DNA of 64,000 bases from positions 41,714 through 105,713 of the forward strand of contig NZ_JAKGGD010000008.1 in assembly GCF_021556615.1 (NCBI RefSeq). Reading direction: 5' to 3'. The position numbers and the translations under genes were made by a program. The notes beneath the pieces are model-generated. The model saw only the letters and a program-made list of their open reading frames with translations, was not told the origin of the DNA and did no database searches. The first letter of the stretch is position 1. Every line of letters begins with the position of its first letter. Origin of the DNA: Paracoccus salsus (GTDB taxonomy: Bacteria; Pseudomonadota; Alphaproteobacteria; Rhodobacterales; Rhodobacteraceae). Positions 34,326 through 44,528 of this stretch are shown one piece after another.

Positions 34326-35206
34326 CAGCCCTCCAGAACCTGATAGAGCCAGCTCAGCGCTACGGCCGGGGCGTGGTCGGTGGCGTGATGTCCGAAATGC
34401 CAGCCGGCACCCGAGGCCTGCGCGCGCAGCCAGTCGCGGCGTTCGGCCAGGCGCGTCAGATAGGCCTCGCGCAGCCCGGCCGCATCGCGGCTGTCATGGC
34501 GAAGACGGCCGGTCAGTGACCGGAACACGACCGCGCCGGCAAAGGGAAAATTCTCCTCGTCGGGGTCCAGCACCTGCATCAGCACGCCCCTGACGCCAAG
34601 CGTGCCCGCCCGGGCCAGCAGCGCCTGCACCCAGCCCGGATCGGACAGGAAATCCGACAGGATCACCAGCCGCATGTTGGGGCGCAGCGTCGCGGCCGAG
34701 GGCGCGTCGCTGTCATCCTGCGCCCGGGGCGCGGCGATCAGCCCCTGGGCAAGCCGATCGGCCTGGGCCCGGCCTGCGCGGGCCGGCTGGCCCAGCAGGC
34801 CAACCTTCTCACCGCCGCGCAGCAGCACCATGCCAAGCGCCAGCGCCAGCAGTCGCGCGCGCGCACCCTTCGTCGGGCGGTCCGGCGCGCCGCTGTAATC
34901 CATGCCCTGTCCGGCGGACACCCACAGCCCGGCCGCCTGCGCGGTCTGCGCCTCGCGATCGCGGACGAACTGCGCGTCGGACCGGGCCGAACGGCGCCAG
35001 TCGATGCTGCGCGCGGTGTCGCCATGGCTTGCGGGGCGGTATTGCCAGAAATCCTCGCCCGGCCCGGCCCGGCGCAGGCCGTGAGCACCCGGCGCGACCA
35101 ACGCCGCCAGACGCTCGGCCGACAGGACCAGGCCGGGCAGATGGGCGCTGGCCGCCTCGGAGCGTGCGCGAAGTTCGACGGGGCTGTCGGCGGGGCTGGA
35201 CGTCAA
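34325..35206 (-). CDS. DUF58 domain protein
   Basis: A 293-residue DUF58 protein. The hallmark block GPGEDFWQYRPASHGDTARS followed by IDWRRSARSD is complete, and LRLVILSDFLSDPGWV-like NMRLVILSDFLSDPGW marks the vWA-like second half. No ATG is available near the start; I chose TTG at 35206 (reading TSSPADSPVELRARSEAAS), with GAGGCG upstream and 7 bp after the MoxR stop. A TTG at 35236 is the alternative. DUF58 proteins regularly pair with MoxR ATPases. Confidence 0.85.
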   Translation of the reverse strand: MTSSPADSPVELRARSEAASAHLPGLVLSAERLAALVAPGAHGLRRAGPGEDFWQYRPASHGDTARSIDWRRSARSDAQFVRDREAQTAQAAGLWVSAGQGMDYSGAPDRPTKGARARLLALALGMVLLRGGEKVGLLGQPARAGRAQADRLAQGLIAAPRAQDDSDAPSAATLRPNMRLVILSDFLSDPGWVQALLARAGTLGVRGVLMQVLDPDEENFPFAGAVVFRSLTGRLRHDSRDAAGLREAYLTRLAERRDWLRAQASGAGWHFGHHATDHAPAVALSWLYQVLEG

Positions 35207-35213
35207 GATCGCC

Positions 35214-36221
<1,008 letters not shown>

Positions 36222-36285
36222 GACAATGCCCTTCCGCTGCTTTAGACCAGAGCATAGGGAACTGATGACGGGGCGACCATATCGA

Positions 36286-36834
36286 ATGGCGGATCAGAGT
36301 GACAAAAGCGTGAGTGCGGAAGGCATCGCCGAGGCCGCCAGCAAGGCGGCGAAAAAGGGCGGGCTTCCGCCCGTTCACCTGTGGGACCCACCCTTCTGCG
36401 GCGATCTGGACATGGAGATCCGCGCCGACGGCACGTGGTTCTACGAGGGCACGCCGATCGGGCGGCCCGCGATGGTGCGGCTGTTCTCGACCGTGCTGAA
36501 GCGCGAAGGCGACCGGTTCTTCCTGGTCACCCCCGTCGAGAAGGTGGGGATCCGGGTCGAGGACGCGCCGTTCCTGGCCACCGACGCGCAGATCGACGCC
36601 GACCGCATCACCTTCTCGACCAATGTGGGCGATCATGTCACGGCCGACGCCGACCACCCGATCATCATCCGGGGAAACCGCGACGAGCCCCGGCCCTATG
36701 TGCATGTGCGCGCCGGGCTGGAGGCGCTGATCGACCGCAAGACCTTCTACCGGCTGGCGGCGGCGGCCGAGGAGGGTCCCGGGGGGCGCGCGGGCGTCCG
36801 GTCGGCAGGCCAGTTCTTCCCGCTCGAGGTCTGA
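36286..36834 (+). CDS. DUF1285 domain protein
   Basis: A 182-residue protein of the DUF1285 family. It has LPPVHLWDPPFCGDLDMEIR, then DGTWFYEGTPIGRPAMVRLF and REGDRFFLVTPVEKVGI, which cover the family core. The function is unknown; structures of the family show two small beta domains. I chose MADQSDKSVSAEG at 36286; an ATG seven codons upstream (36265) has a better AGGGA site and may be the true start. The gene is 7 bp before hyi and probably co-transcribed. Confidence 0.85.
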   Translation: MADQSDKSVSAEGIAEAASKAAKKGGLPPVHLWDPPFCGDLDMEIRADGTWFYEGTPIGRPAMVRLFSTVLKREGDRFFLVTPVEKVGIRVEDAPFLATDAQIDADRITFSTNVGDHVTADADHPIIIRGNRDEPRPYVHVRAGLEALIDRKTFYRLAAAAEEGPGGRAGVRSAGQFFPLEV

Positions 36835-36841
36835 TCCCCGG

Positions 36842-37597
36842 ATGCCGCGCTTTGCCGCCAACCTGACAATGCTGTTCACCGAACTGCCGATCCTGGATCG
36901 CTTTGCGGCGGCCGCCGATGCCGGCTTCGAGGGCGTCGAGATCCTGTTTCCCTATGACATCGCCGCCCGCGACCTGTCGCGCGCGGCGATGTCGGCGGGC
37001 GTGCAGATGGTGCTGATCAACACCCCGCCACCGAACTGGGCCGGCGGGCCGCGCGGCTTTGCCGCCGAACCCGGGCGCGAGGACAGGTTCCGCCACGACT
37101 TCGACCGCGCGCTGCGCTTTGCCGAGGCGCTGCGGGCGCGGCATATCCATGTCATGGCCGGCCTGGCCGAGGGAAGCGACGCGCGACGGGTCTTCATCGA
37201 CAATCTCGGCTGGGCCGCCGAACGTGCGCCCCATGCCAGCCTGACCATCGAGCCGATCAATCGCGGCGACGTGCCCGGATACTACCTGTCGGATTTCGAC
37301 CAGGCCGCCGATATCATTGCCAGCGTGGGCGCCGCCAATCTGGGGCTGCAATTCGACGCCTACCATGCCCAGGCGATCACCGGCGACGCGATCTCGACCT
37401 GGCGCAAGGTCGCGCCGCTGGTCCGGCATGTGCAGATCGCGGGCTATCCCGGCCGGCACGAGCCTCAGGGCGGATCGATCGATTACCCGGCCCTCTTCAC
37501 CGCGCTGGACGAGGCCGGCTATCGCGGCTGGGTCAGCGCCGAGTACAATCCCATGCGGCACACGGAGGACGGGCTGGCATGGTTGCCGCGCGGCTGA
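36842..37597 (+). CDS. hyi: Hydroxypyruvate isomerase-like protein
   Basis: A 251-residue TIM-barrel protein of the Hyi/OtnI family. It starts MPRFAANLTMLFTELPILDR and has FEGVEILFPYD, SLTIEPINRGDVPGYYLSD (metal-binding Glu), LQFDAYHAQ and HVQIAGYPGRHEPQGG. Hyi interconverts hydroxypyruvate and tartronate semialdehyde; related OtnI acts on 2-oxo-tetronate, so the substrate is not certain. It could connect to glyoxylate metabolism (glcDEF elsewhere in the window), but the genes are 32 kb apart and no glyoxylate carboligase is next to it. Confidence 0.88.
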   Translation: MPRFAANLTMLFTELPILDRFAAAADAGFEGVEILFPYDIAARDLSRAAMSAGVQMVLINTPPPNWAGGPRGFAAEPGREDRFRHDFDRALRFAEALRARHIHVMAGLAEGSDARRVFIDNLGWAAERAPHASLTIEPINRGDVPGYYLSDFDQAADIIASVGAANLGLQFDAYHAQAITGDAISTWRKVAPLVRHVQIAGYPGRHEPQGGSIDYPALFTALDEAGYRGWVSAEYNPMRHTEDGLAWLPRG

Positions 37598-37618
37598 ATT
37601 CGCGACGTGACGGCACAG

Positions 37619-37643
37619 GGAACCGGACCGCGAGCAATTGGTT
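37619..37643 (+). promoter_or_regulatory. EcfG-like general-stress promoter
   Basis: GGAAC (37619-37623) and GTT (37641-37643) are separated by 17 bp. This fits the alphaproteobacterial EcfG consensus GGAAC-N16/17-GTT, except that the base before GTT is G and not C. It is about 58 bp before the ATG of the 24-residue membrane peptide. Confidence 0.45.
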
Positions 37644-37700
37644 ATTTCCCCAGAGCGGTCGGTCCTTCGGGTCGGGCGGCAGCAACAAGGAGACTGAAGA

Positions 37701-37775
37701 ATGAATTCCATCATCTATATCGTGGGGCTGATCGTCGTCGTGCTGTTCATCCTGTCCTTTCTGGGCTTGCGCTGA
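37701..37775 (+). CDS. 24-residue membrane peptide
   Basis: A very short gene: ATG at 37701, stop TGA at 37773-37775. The product begins MNSIIYIVGLIVVVLFILSF and ends LGLR, one hydrophobic helix with almost no tails. A strong AAGGAG lies 9 bp before the ATG. I believe near-identical peptides occur across alphaproteobacteria, but I cannot check this here. It would insert in the cytoplasmic membrane; its function is not known. The EcfG-like promoter upstream suggests stress induction. Confidence 0.7.
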   Translation: MNSIIYIVGLIVVVLFILSFLGLR

Positions 37776-37835
37776 TCGCAGCTTGCGTCCTCTTCGGGAC
37801 ACGGCGTGACTTGCGCCGCGTTCCGGTCTGGCCGA

Positions 37836-37866
37836 TCCTCGACATACTCCCCCGGAACGTCGAGGA
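37836..37866 (+). promoter_or_regulatory. Hairpin covering the glsA ribosome-binding site
   Basis: TCCTCGAC and GTCGAGGA form a perfect 8-bp stem around a 15-nt loop. The right arm contains the GAGGA Shine-Dalgarno of glsA, 6 bp before its ATG at 37873. Folding would hide the ribosome-binding site, which suggests translational control. Confidence 0.4.
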
Positions 37867-37872
37867 GCGCGC

Positions 37873-38790
37873 ATGGCCGCCGAACTGGAACGCTTTCTGT
37901 CCCGCCTGAACGCAGAGATCCGCGACGAGGCCGATTGGGGCATGGTCGCAACCTACATCCCGGAACTGGCCGAGGTGGACCCGCAGCAATTCGGGATCGC
38001 CGTGGTGACCGCCGACGGCGCGATTGCAACCGCGGGCGACGCCGAACGGCGTTTTTCGATCCAGTCGATTTCCAAGGTCTTCTCGCTGGCATGCGTGCTG
38101 GGCAGGATCGGGGACCAGATCTGGGCGCGCGTCGGGCGAGAACCTTCCGGCGCGCGCTTCGATTCGATCCTGCTGCTCGAGCGCGAGCAGGGCCGGCCGC
38201 GCAATCCCTTCATCAATGCCGGCGCGATCGTCACCACCGACGAGTTGCTGACCGGCCGGACGCCCCGAGACGCGCTGTCCGAGATCGTCGGCTTCCTGCG
38301 GGCGGCGGCCGAGGATGACGATATTCATATCGACAAGTCCGTGGCCGCGTCCGAGGCCGAATCCGGGTTCCGCAATGTGGCGCTGGCGAATTACCTCAAG
38401 TCTTACGGCAATCTCAACAACCCGCCGCAGATGACATTGGGAACCTATTTCCACCAATGCGCAATCGAGATGACCTGCGTGCAGCTGGCCCTGGCGGGCC
38501 GGGCGATCGCAGGGTTGCCCGGGGCGCCCTCGGTCGTCTCGGCGGTCAAGGCGCGACGGCTGAACGCGCTGATGATGCTGTGCGGGCACTATGACGGCTC
38601 GGGCGACTTCGCGTTCCGGGTCGGGCTGCCGGGAAAGTCCGGAGTCGGCGGAGGCATCCTGCTGATCGCGCCGGGGCGGGCATCGGTGGCGATCTGGTCG
38701 CCGGGCCTGAACGCCTATGGCAACTCCAAGGCCGGAACGGTCGCCGCCGAGCGGCTGGCCGCGCATATGGGGTGGTCGGTTTTCGCCTGA
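37873..38790 (+). CDS. glsA: Glutaminase
   Basis: A 305-residue beta-lactamase-fold glutaminase that hydrolyses glutamine to glutamate and ammonia. The catalytic serine is in FSIQSISKVFSLACVLG (Ser-x-x-Lys), followed by NPFINAGAIVTTDELL, LGTYFHQCAIEMTC and the C-terminal GKSGVGGGILLIAPG. The length is standard for bacterial GlsA. A GAGGA site precedes the ATG and lies in a hairpin. It is probably a single-gene transcript. Confidence 0.95.
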   Translation: MAAELERFLSRLNAEIRDEADWGMVATYIPELAEVDPQQFGIAVVTADGAIATAGDAERRFSIQSISKVFSLACVLGRIGDQIWARVGREPSGARFDSILLLEREQGRPRNPFINAGAIVTTDELLTGRTPRDALSEIVGFLRAAAEDDDIHIDKSVAASEAESGFRNVALANYLKSYGNLNNPPQMTLGTYFHQCAIEMTCVQLALAGRAIAGLPGAPSVVSAVKARRLNALMMLCGHYDGSGDFAFRVGLPGKSGVGGGILLIAPGRASVAIWSPGLNAYGNSKAGTVAAERLAAHMGWSVFA

Positions 38791-38866
38791 CGCGCCCGAC
38801 GCGATTGCATCTGGCCTTTCCGGCCATGTTTCGATAGGGCAGCCGCGACTTGAACGGAAGGCTTCC

Positions 38867-40687
38867 ATGGATATCCGCAACATCGCCATCATCGCCCATG
38901 TCGACCACGGCAAGACAACGCTGGTCGATCAACTGCTGAAGCAGTCGGGGTCCTTCCGCGAGAACCAGTCCGTCGCAGAACGGGCCATGGACAGCAACGA
39001 CATCGAACGCGAGCGCGGCATCACCATCCTGGCCAAGGCCACCTCGGTCGAATGGAAGGGGACGCGGATCAACATCGTCGACACCCCCGGCCACGCCGAT
39101 TTCGGCGGCGAGGTGGAACGCATCCTTTCGATGGTGGACGGCGTCTGCCTGCTGGTCGATGCGGCCGAGGGCCCGATGCCGCAGACCAAGTTCGTCACCT
39201 CCAAGGCGCTGGCCCTGGGCCTGCGCCCGATCGTGGTGCTGAACAAGGTCGACAAGCCCGCGGCCGAACCGGACGATGCGCTGAACGATGTGTTCGACCT
39301 GTTTGCCAATCTGGGCGCCTCGGACGACCAGCTTGATTTTCCGCATGTCTATGCCTCGGGCATCGGCGGATGGGCCGATGCCGAGCTGGACGGCCCGCGC
39401 AAGGACATGTCGGCGCTGTTCGACCTGATTCTGAAACATGTCCAGCCGCCGAGGCAGATCACCCGCAATGGCGAGCCGTTCCAGATGCTGGCGACCACGC
39501 TTGGCGCCGACCCGTTCCTGGGCCGGTTGCTGACCGGGCGCGTCGAGGCCGGCACCGCGAAGGCCGGCGATACGCTGAAGGCGCTGTCGCGCGATGGCGA
39601 CCGGATCGAGCAGTTCCGGATCAGCAAGATCCTTGCCTTCCGCGGCCTGACCCAGACGACGATAGACCTGGCCGAGGCCGGCGACATCGTGACCATCGCC
39701 GGCATGGCCAAGGCCACCGTCGCCGATACGCTGTGCGCGCCCGATGTGACCACGGCCCTGCCCTCGCAGCCGATCGATCCGCCGACCATCAGCGTGACCT
39801 TCGGCATCAACGACAGCCCGTTGGCCGGCCAGGACGGCAAGAAGGTCCAGTCCCGCGTCATCCGCGAGCGCCTGATGCGCGAGGCCGAAACGAATGTCGC
39901 CATCAAGGTCGCGGACACGCCGGGCGGCGAGGCCTTCGTGGTCTCGGGCCGCGGCGAACTGCAGATGGGCGTGCTGATCGAGAACATGCGCCGCGAGGGG
40001 TTCGAACTGTCGATCAGCCGGCCGCGCGTGATCTTTCAGGAAGAGGGCGGTGAACGGCTGGAGCCGATCGAGGAAGTCATCATCGATGTCGATGACGACT
40101 ATACCGGCGCGGTGATCGAGAAGCTGACCGGTGACCGCAAGGGCGAGATGATGGACATGCGCCCGGCAGGCGTCGGCAAGACGCGGATCGTCGCCCATGT
40201 TCCCTCGCGCGGGCTGATCGGCTATCATGGCGAATTCATGACCGATACCCGCGGCAACGGCGTCCTGAACCGGATCTTTCATGGCTGGGCGCCCTACAAG
40301 GGTGCCATCCAGGGGCGTCGCCAGGGTGTGCTGATCTCGATGGAGGATGGCGTCAGCGTCGCCTATGCGCTGTGGAACCTGGAAGACCGCGGCAAGATGT
40401 TCATCGGCGCGCAGGAACAGCTTTATCAGGGCATGATCATCGGCGAACACTCGCGCGACAACGACCTGGAGGTGAACCCGCTGAAGGGCAAGAAGCTGAC
40501 CAACGTCCGGGCCTCGGGCACCGACGAGGCCGTTCGCCTGACGCCGCCGGTCCGCATGTCGCTGGAACAAGCCATCGCCTATATCAACGATGACGAACTG
40601 GTCGAGGTCACGCCCAAGAATATCCGGCTGCGGAAACGTCATCTGGACCCGCATGAGCGCAAGCGTCACGCGCGCGGCGACGGCTGA
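38867..40687 (+). CDS. typA: GTPase TypA/BipA
   Basis: A 606-residue translational GTPase. The G1 motif is [20 protein letters not shown], switch II has [19 protein letters not shown], and G4 is [15 protein letters not shown]. Domains III and V of EF-G type and the TypA-specific C-terminal domain follow ([52 protein letters not shown]). TypA/BipA binds ribosomes and aids 50S assembly and growth under stress such as low temperature. The ATG at 38867 has GGAAGG upstream. Gene length is normal. Confidence 0.97.
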   Translation: MDIRNIAIIAHVDHGKTTLVDQLLKQSGSFRENQSVAERAMDSNDIERERGITILAKATSVEWKGTRINIVDTPGHADFGGEVERILSMVDGVCLLVDAAEGPMPQTKFVTSKALALGLRPIVVLNKVDKPAAEPDDALNDVFDLFANLGASDDQLDFPHVYASGIGGWADAELDGPRKDMSALFDLILKHVQPPRQITRNGEPFQMLATTLGADPFLGRLLTGRVEAGTAKAGDTLKALSRDGDRIEQFRISKILAFRGLTQTTIDLAEAGDIVTIAGMAKATVADTLCAPDVTTALPSQPIDPPTISVTFGINDSPLAGQDGKKVQSRVIRERLMREAETNVAIKVADTPGGEAFVVSGRGELQMGVLIENMRREGFELSISRPRVIFQEEGGERLEPIEEVIIDVDDDYTGAVIEKLTGDRKGEMMDMRPAGVGKTRIVAHVPSRGLIGYHGEFMTDTRGNGVLNRIFHGWAPYKGAIQGRRQGVLISMEDGVSVAYALWNLEDRGKMFIGAQEQLYQGMIIGEHSRDNDLEVNPLKGKKLTNVRASGTDEAVRLTPPVRMSLEQAIAYINDDELVEVTPKNIRLRKRHLDPHERKRHARGDG

Positions 40688-41010
40688 ACGGGCGCGATCC
40701 GACAAAGATCGAGCCTTTTGCGGCATTTCGTGAAAACTTGACCTTTTAGCGTGGTTCGCGGCCGCAGCGTGCTGTGCTAACGTCATGCGGAAACATGACA
40801 ACGGGATGCTTGCCGATGGATGCGCCTGAGAGCATGGATCTTTGCGGATATCGCCAGGTCGGTGTGCCGCAGCCGGTCCAGGAGGGCGTTGACGGCGCGG
40901 TCAGCGGCGCCAGCCCCGGTCTGAGGCGGGCCACCGCTCGCCCATACCGTTCCGCACTGCACCGATTTTTTTCACTGCCGTGATCCCGGAACAGCAAAGG
41001 GCGGCAAGAT
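40688..41010. other. Intergenic region before tetR-type gene
   Basis: These 323 bp hold no gene I can support. An open frame from 40774 to 40983 (69 codons) is without recognisable sequence. The stretch at 40735-40780 is AT-richer than its surroundings and probably carries the regulator's promoter, although no clear -35/-10 pair could be set. Confidence 0.5.
40782..40799. promoter_or_regulatory. Inverted repeat GTCATG-N6-CATGAC
   Basis: A perfect inverted repeat with 6-bp arms and a 6-bp spacer lies 212 bp upstream of the TetR-type gene, just after an AT-richer patch. The size fits a TetR-family operator, so autoregulation is possible. Confidence 0.35.
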
Positions 41011-41649
41011 ATGAGCAAGCATCAGACCATCGGGGACGGCACCGGACTTCACGGCAGGGCCATCACGACGGCTCTGGAGATGCTTGAAGAGAGCCAGTCC
41101 CGGATTCCGCAACTCGAAGACATCGCTCAGGTCATGGACAAGCGGCTGGACCAGATCACGGCGATCTTCCCGGACAGCCATTCGCTGATCGTCGCAGCTG
41201 CCGAACAGGCGCTGGTCCGGCTTATGGATGATTGCATCAAGGCCGTGGTGAAGGTCGATCCGGATGATGCCGTCGCGCAGTTCATCGCTCTGGGCGAAGC
41301 CTATGTCCAATGGGCCGTCACCTACAGGACGCAGTTCCGCATGATGTCGGATGACCGGCTGATCGACACGCTGAACACCCCGCAGCTGCGTCGCTACCTG
41401 AACTCGCTGGCCGAATTGATGACACGCATGCTGGAACGCGCGCGGGACACGGGCAACCTGTCGCCCGAGGAGAACATCCCCCTGATGGTGCTGTCCAGCC
41501 GCACTTTTGCTTACGGGCTGGCACGGATGCTCGTCGATCGCAGGATGTCGGAATGGTGGCCCGACATGGAGCCAATGGAGGCCGCAAGACTGGCGCTGAA
41601 CGATTTCGTCCGCCGCACCGCGCGGGGGTCTTACAGGCGGATGCGCTGA
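41011..41649 (+). CDS. TetR/AcrR-type transcriptional regulator
   Basis: A 212-residue regulator of the TetR type. The N-terminal part (about 10-60) fits the helix-turn-helix, with ITTALEMLEESQSRIPQLED and IAQVMDKRLDQITAIFPDSH (the usual Tyr-x-His is replaced by Phe-Pro). The rest is helical, as in the C-terminal ligand domains. It has no obvious target next to it; ahcY-metK follow 213 bp downstream on the same strand. The ATG at 41011 is preceded by AAGGGCGG. The ligand is unknown. Confidence 0.75.
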   Translation: MSKHQTIGDGTGLHGRAITTALEMLEESQSRIPQLEDIAQVMDKRLDQITAIFPDSHSLIVAAAEQALVRLMDDCIKAVVKVDPDDAVAQFIALGEAYVQWAVTYRTQFRMMSDDRLIDTLNTPQLRRYLNSLAELMTRMLERARDTGNLSPEENIPLMVLSSRTFAYGLARMLVDRRMSEWWPDMEPMEAARLALNDFVRRTARGSYRRMR

Positions 41650-41702
41650 ACGGCGTCTTGCGCCCGAACGGCTGGAAAGGGGCAGCGCATTGTCTCTTTC
41701 CG

Positions 41703-41734
41703 GGCTGCGGCGGATCTGGGGTTCCGCCGCAGCC
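41703..41734 (+). terminator. 12-bp hairpin between tetR and ahcY
   Basis: GGCTGCGGCGGA and TCCGCCGCAGCC form a perfect 12-bp stem with an 8-nt loop (TCTGGGGT). It is 53 bp after the regulator stop and 129 bp before the ahcY GTG. It could terminate the regulator transcript or be part of an ahcY leader. No T-run follows. Confidence 0.5.
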
Positions 41735-41862
41735 GATCCGCTCGCGGCGTGGCCCATCGCATGGCGGGGCCGCTGTCGCCCGACGCCCCGAATGGACTTT
41801 TCGTCGCGACCGACATCCGCTATCAGTCGCCCCGAACCGAGATCGAAGAAAGAGCGGACGCC

Positions 41863-43254
41863 GTGAGTGATTACGTTATCAGGGACATCACCCTTGCCCC
41901 TTACGGCCGCAAGGAGCTGGATATCGCCGAAACCGAAATGCCGGGCCTGATGGCGCTGCGTTCCGAATATGGCGAGGCCAAGCCTCTGGCCGGTGCGCGC
42001 ATCGCGGGCAGCCTGCACATGACCGTGCAGACCGCCGTGCTGATCGAAACGCTGACCGCGCTTGGTGCGGATGTGCGATGGGCGTCCTGCAACATCTTCT
42101 CGACCCAGGACCATGCGGCGGCAGCCATCGCGGAAACGGGCGTGCCGGTCTTCGCGATCAAGGGTGAAACGCTGGCAGAATACTGGTCCTATACCGACCA
42201 GATCTTCCGGTTCCCCGAGGGCACGGCCAACATGATCCTCGACGACGGCGGGGATGCGACGCTGTATGTCCTGCTTGGCGCGCGGGTCGAGGCCGGCGAG
42301 ACCGGGCTGATCGACACGCCCGCCAGCGAAGAGGAAGAGGCTCTGTTCGCGCAGATCAGGCAGCGGCTGGCCGAAAGCCCCGGCTGGTTCACGCGCCAGC
42401 GCGACGCGATCCGCGGCGTGAGCGAGGAAACCACGACCGGCGTCCATCGGCTTTACGACCTGCATCGCAAGGGCCTGCTGCCCTTCCCTGCAATCAACGT
42501 CAACGACAGCGTCACCAAGTCGAAATTCGACAACAAATATGGTTGCAAGGAATCGCTGGTCGACGGCATCCGCCGGGCCACCGACGTGATGATGGCCGGC
42601 AAGGTCGCGGTGGTTTGCGGCTATGGCGACGTGGGCAAGGGCTCGGCCGCCTCTCTGCAAGGCGCCGGCGCCCGCGTGAAGGTCACAGAGGTCGATCCGA
42701 TCTGCGCCTTGCAAGCCGCGATGGACGGATTCGAGGTGGTGACGCTGGAGGACGTGGCCGACAGCGCCGACATCTTCATCACCACCACCGGGAACAAGGA
42801 CGTCATCCGGCTGGAGCATATGCGGGCCATGAAGGACATGGCGATCGTCGGCAATATCGGTCATTTCGACAACGAGATTCAGGTCGCCGCCCTCCGGAAC
42901 CACAAATGGACCAACGTCAAGGATCAGGTGGACATGATCGAGATGCCTTCGGGCAACCGGATCATCCTGCTGAGTCAGGGGCGCCTGCTGAATCTGGGCA
43001 ACGCGACCGGACACCCGTCCTTCGTGATGTCGGCCAGCTTCACCAATCAGGTTCTGGCCCAGATCGAGTTGTGGATCAGGAACGACGACTACCCGCCCGG
43101 CGTCTACATCCTGCCCAAGGCGCTGGATGAAAAGGTGGCACGTCTGCATCTGGACAAGATCGGCGTCAGGCTGACGCAGCTTTCCCCCGAGCAGGCCGAC
43201 TATATCGGCGTGACGCCGGAAGGCCCCTTCAAATCCGATCATTACCGGTACTGA
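41863..43254 (+). CDS. ahcY: Adenosylhomocysteinase
   Basis: A 463-residue S-adenosylhomocysteine hydrolase that splits SAH into adenosine and homocysteine. It has [40 protein letters not shown], the NAD fold [20 protein letters not shown], and the C-terminal [12 protein letters not shown]. The insert around residues 145-185 is that of the long bacterial form. The start is the GTG at 41863 (reading [19 protein letters not shown]); the frame is open upstream but without family similarity. metK follows after 5 bp, joining two SAM-cycle steps. Confidence 0.97.
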   Translation: MSDYVIRDITLAPYGRKELDIAETEMPGLMALRSEYGEAKPLAGARIAGSLHMTVQTAVLIETLTALGADVRWASCNIFSTQDHAAAAIAETGVPVFAIKGETLAEYWSYTDQIFRFPEGTANMILDDGGDATLYVLLGARVEAGETGLIDTPASEEEEALFAQIRQRLAESPGWFTRQRDAIRGVSEETTTGVHRLYDLHRKGLLPFPAINVNDSVTKSKFDNKYGCKESLVDGIRRATDVMMAGKVAVVCGYGDVGKGSAASLQGAGARVKVTEVDPICALQAAMDGFEVVTLEDVADSADIFITTTGNKDVIRLEHMRAMKDMAIVGNIGHFDNEIQVAALRNHKWTNVKDQVDMIEMPSGNRIILLSQGRLLNLGNATGHPSFVMSASFTNQVLAQIELWIRNDDYPPGVYILPKALDEKVARLHLDKIGVRLTQLSPEQADYIGVTPEGPFKSDHYRY

Positions 43255-43259
43255 GCCCC

Positions 43260-44438
43260 ATGACCGAATATTCGCTGTTCACTTCGGAATCCGTGTCCGA
43301 AGGTCATCCCGACAAGATCGCCGACCAGATTTCCGACGCCATCCTCGACGCCATCCTGGCGCAGGACCCGCGCGCCCGTGTCGCCTGCGAGACCATGGTC
43401 AAGACCGGCGTCGCGATCATCTCGGGCGAGATCACGACCAGCGCCTGGGTGGATCTGGAATCCATCGTGCGAGGGGTCATCAACGATATCGGATATACCT
43501 CGTCAGAGGTCGGCTTCGACGGCGCGACCTGTTCGGTCATCAACATCATCGGAAAGCAATCCCCCGAGATCAATCAGGGTGTTGACCGGGAAAACCTCGA
43601 GGATCAGGGGGCCGGCGATCAGGGTCTGATGTTCGGCTACGCGTCGGATGAAACCGATGTGCTGATGCCCGCGCCCATCACCTACGCCCACCGGCTGGTC
43701 GAGCGTCAGTCGAAGGTCCGCCGCGACGGCACGCTGGACTGGCTGCGCCCGGACGCCAAGTCGCAGGTGACGCTGCGCTACGAGGCGGATGGCCGGCCCA
43801 CCGGCATCGAGGCCGTCGTGCTGTCCACGCAGCACAACCCCGACATCTCGCTGGACGATCTGCGCGAGGCGGTGATCGAGGAAATCATCAAGCCGGTCCT
43901 GCCGGCGGAATGGCTGTCGGACAGGACGAAATACTTCATCAATCCGACCGGAAAGTTCGTCATCGGCGGGCCGGTCGGCGATTGCGGCCTGACCGGGCGC
44001 AAGATCATCGTCGACAGCTATGGCGGCATGGCGCGGCATGGCGGCGGCGCCTTTTCGGGCAAGGACCCGTCCAAGGTGGACCGCTCGGCCGCCTATGCGG
44101 GCCGCTGGGTCGCCAAGAACATCGTTGCGGCCGGGCTCGCCAGCCGCTGCGAGATCCAGGTCAGCTATGCCATCGGCGAGGCACAGCCCACCTCGATCAG
44201 CCTGAATACCTTCGGCACCGAGACCGTGCCGCATGATCGCATCGTGGCCGCCGTGCGCGACGTCTTCGACCTGCGCCCCTTCGCGATCATCCGCGACCTG
44301 GACCTGCTGCACCCGATCTACCGCCCGACGGCCTGCTACGGCCATTTCGGCCGTGCGCCCTATCCGCTGGCCGGCGCGACGGCGTTCAGCTGGGAAAAGA
44401 CCGACCGCGCCGACGCGCTGAAAGCCGCCATCGGCTGA
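43260..44438 (+). CDS. metK: S-adenosylmethionine synthetase
   Basis: A 392-residue methionine adenosyltransferase that makes SAM from methionine and ATP. Markers are [36 protein letters not shown] and the P-loop-like [19 protein letters not shown]. It starts 5 bp after ahcY and is surely co-transcribed with it. The common Rhodobacterales SAM/SAH riboswitch in front of metK would have to act in the ahcY leader here; I did not recognise its sequence. A GC-rich terminator-like hairpin follows. Confidence 0.97.
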   Translation: MTEYSLFTSESVSEGHPDKIADQISDAILDAILAQDPRARVACETMVKTGVAIISGEITTSAWVDLESIVRGVINDIGYTSSEVGFDGATCSVINIIGKQSPEINQGVDRENLEDQGAGDQGLMFGYASDETDVLMPAPITYAHRLVERQSKVRRDGTLDWLRPDAKSQVTLRYEADGRPTGIEAVVLSTQHNPDISLDDLREAVIEEIIKPVLPAEWLSDRTKYFINPTGKFVIGGPVGDCGLTGRKIIVDSYGGMARHGGGAFSGKDPSKVDRSAAYAGRWVAKNIVAAGLASRCEIQVSYAIGEAQPTSISLNTFGTETVPHDRIVAAVRDVFDLRPFAIIRDLDLLHPIYRPTACYGHFGRAPYPLAGATAFSWEKTDRADALKAAIG

Positions 44439-44445
44439 GCGAATC

Positions 44446-44473
44446 GCAAGAGCGGCCGCGGGCCGCCTCTTGC
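44446..44473 (+). terminator. Terminator-like hairpin after metK
   Basis: GCAAGAGCGGC pairs with GCCGC-C-TCTTGC, an 11-bp stem with one bulged C, starting 8 bp after the metK stop. There is no long T-run. Confidence 0.55.
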
Positions 44474-44528
44474 GCCGCCGCCGCGCCCTGCCTGCGACCT
44501 GACGGGGCGCGCGGGGGCCTTGCGGAGC

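Noticed and set aside
29398..34343. Two long plus-strand frames (749 and 975 codons)
   Set aside because: Antisense shadows of the DUF4159 and vWA/GATase genes; no family motif or ribosome-binding site.
38546..40801. A 751-codon minus-strand frame
   Set aside because: Antisense of typA, whose GTPase motifs are complete.
40774..40983. A 69-codon plus-strand frame before the TetR-type gene
   Set aside because: No recognisable sequence, weak ribosome-binding site and odd composition; kept only as a comment in the intergenic entry.
41650..41862. SAH or SAM/SAH riboswitch before ahcY
   Set aside because: The conserved core sequences of these classes were not recognised by eye; only a simple hairpin is present.
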